Assembly (NCBI RefSeq): GCF_001440405.1
Contig: NZ_LLXX01000050.1
Coordinates: forward strand, 31,745-95,744
DNA length: 64,000 nucleotides
From: Bradyrhizobium valentinum
Lineage (GTDB): Bacteria; Pseudomonadota; Alphaproteobacteria; Rhizobiales; Xanthobacteraceae
Direction of reading: 5' to 3'
The position numbers were made by a program, and so were the translations under genes. The notes beneath the pieces are model-generated. The model did not search any database, was not told where the DNA came from, and saw only the letters and a list, made by a program, of their open reading frames with translations. This document shows, in pieces, positions 63,154 through 64,000 of the stretch (its first letter is position 1; the number at the start of each line of letters is the position of its first letter).

Positions 63154-63360
63154 AACGAGCTTCCTCCGAACCTATTGAGTGGGGCACCATCCTATCACGT
63201 AAATTGCCTGGGCTCAGAACTCATAGCCAGAAGATGACGGCTGCCGACTTGTCGCGGCGCTCATTTTGACAGGGTCGGGCCAAAGGCGACATCTCTTCTT
63301 TGGTTCAGTATAGTGAGACTCGGAGCCTGAGCTTCGTAGATCGGGGTAAGGGGTTAATTG

Positions 63361-63792
63361 ATGAAGAGGATCTCGGCGGACATGATACCCGAGCACTTCT
63401 GGCAAATTAGGTTCGATCAAAACCACGATTCGAACACGCCGACGCTGCCAAGCATTTCCGAAAGCCCGAACTGCCAGAATTTCGCGTACGCTCTGCTCAA
63501 GCACTTCGGATTCGAAATATTTCCATTTCGGTCGAGTAACCTATGGGAGGACAGCAGCGAGACCTATGTGGTGTCAGACGACTTGAGGCCGCTCGACCTT
63601 TTGCTTTTCAATCGGACCCAAAATCCTTGGGGAGCGCATGTCGCACTTCACCTTGGTGAGGACCATGCTATTCATCTGAGCAAAAAGCAGTCAGAACCGG
63701 TGATCTGGCCGTTGGCCCAATTCCTCGAGCTTGCTGAGTATCAAACCTTCATCGGGGCAAAGCGGCTCCGAAAAATTGGCGTTTGCCCATAG
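63361..63792 (+). CDS. Hypothetical protein, possibly NlpC/P60-like, 143 aa
   Basis: AAGGGGTTAATTG precedes the ATG at 63361. The sequence SPNCQNFAYALLKHFGFEIFPF followed by RPLDLLLFNR and WGAHVALHLGEDHAIHLSKK has the Cys...His order of NlpC/P60 cysteine peptidases, with Cys near residue 39. No signal peptide is seen, so it would work in the cytoplasm. The second acid or polar residue is not certain. Between corA and kup; GC is lower than in its neighbours. Confidence 0.55.
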   Translation: MKRISADMIPEHFWQIRFDQNHDSNTPTLPSISESPNCQNFAYALLKHFGFEIFPFRSSNLWEDSSETYVVSDDLRPLDLLLFNRTQNPWGAHVALHLGEDHAIHLSKKQSEPVIWPLAQFLELAEYQTFIGAKRLRKIGVCP

Positions 63793-63871
63793 TCGAAGAG
63801 CGCTAATTCGCCTTGTCCGCTTCGGGCTTCAAGGCGCACATCGACCGACGATCGGCGTTTATCGGTCGCCG

Positions 63872-64000
63872 CTAGATCGTGACCTGCGTTCCCACTTCCA
63901 CCACCCGCCCCGTCGGAATTTGGAAGTAATCCGTGGCGTCGTTGGCGGAGCGGCTGAGGCGGATGAACAGCAAATCCTGCCAGCGGGGCATGCCCGAATG
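63872..64000 (-). CDS. kup: Potassium transporter Kup, 3' end only
   Basis: On the minus strand the last 42 codons read [20 protein letters not shown] and then [22 protein letters not shown] before a TAG at 63872-63874. This is the conserved C-terminus of Kup potassium uptake proteins. The rest lies beyond the right edge of the window. Confidence 0.88.
   Translation of the reverse strand, partial: HSGMPRWQDLLFIRLSRSANDATDYFQIPTGRVVEVGTQVTI

Overview
The window looks like chromosome of a Bradyrhizobium- or Rhodopseudomonas-like alphaproteobacterium. The evidence is high GC with long antisense shadow frames, a very-long-chain fatty acid lipid A cluster (acpXL to lpxXL), and several FNR/FixK-type boxes (TTGAT-N4-ATCAA). 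There is also a dispersed palindromic element of the kind common in Bradyrhizobiaceae. The assignment rests on recognition, not on a search. I found no rRNA, tRNA or CRISPR.

Layout. (1) 1-2.4 kb is a decaying edge: three frameshifted or truncated small genes, including a wrecked SRAP/YedK gene, and a few small hypothetical genes. (2) 2.5-27.3 kb is a large, almost wholly minus-strand island for anaerobic or microoxic sugar metabolism. It holds pyruvate formate-lyase (pflB, carrying a frameshift), its activase pflA, a formate-channel remnant, an unusually long FabI-like reductase, and transketolase. It also holds a single ORF joining RpiB, transaldolase and glucose-6-phosphate isomerase, followed by glgX, glgP, a polyphosphate-type glucokinase, a GH65 disaccharide phosphorylase, beta-phosphoglucomutase, a histidine phosphatase and phosphoketolase. 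Five FNR/FixK-like boxes lie in front of the pfl, tkt and xfp units and between two small divergent genes at 26.9-27.0 kb. (3) 27.7-35.2 kb is an integrated element: serine recombinase, Prim-Pol/helicase, a protein with an SSB-like acidic tail, an HTH protein and a tyrosine integrase. (4) 36.6-39.2 kb is a MarR regulator divergent from an aromatic-ring FAD monooxygenase, with a clear palindromic operator. (5) 39.4-43.8 kb is the VLCFA-lipid A cluster. (6) 44.0-50.7 kb is mixed metabolism: polyamine-binding protein, aminotransferase, rhodanese, acetyltransferase, cyclase, haloperoxidase-like protein and an NTF2-like protein. (7) 51-57.1 kb holds an exported beta-lactamase-fold protein, a fatty-acid desaturase, and a PQQ dehydrogenase - cytochrome c - binding protein operon. 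(8) 57.1-64 kb holds a cNMP-binding protein, a PAS histidine kinase, a Tat-exported binding protein, CorA, a possible NlpC/P60-like protein and the 3' end of kup.

How the genes work together. In the island, glycogen (GlgP/GlgX) and a disaccharide (GH65 plus beta-PGM) are broken by phosphorolysis, and free glucose is phosphorylated by the ROK glucokinase. Hexose phosphates are interconverted by Pgi/Tal/Tkt/Rpi and can be split by phosphoketolase to acetyl-phosphate. Pyruvate would be cleaved by Pfl if its frame is intact in the cell. This reads as an oxygen-limited, low-ATP-cost fermentation of storage carbon under FixK/FNR control. The most notable points are the RpiB-Tal-Pgi triple fusion, the shared box between two divergent small genes, the FabI-like protein with an extra N-terminal domain inside a pfl cluster, and the SSB-tailed protein of the integrated element.
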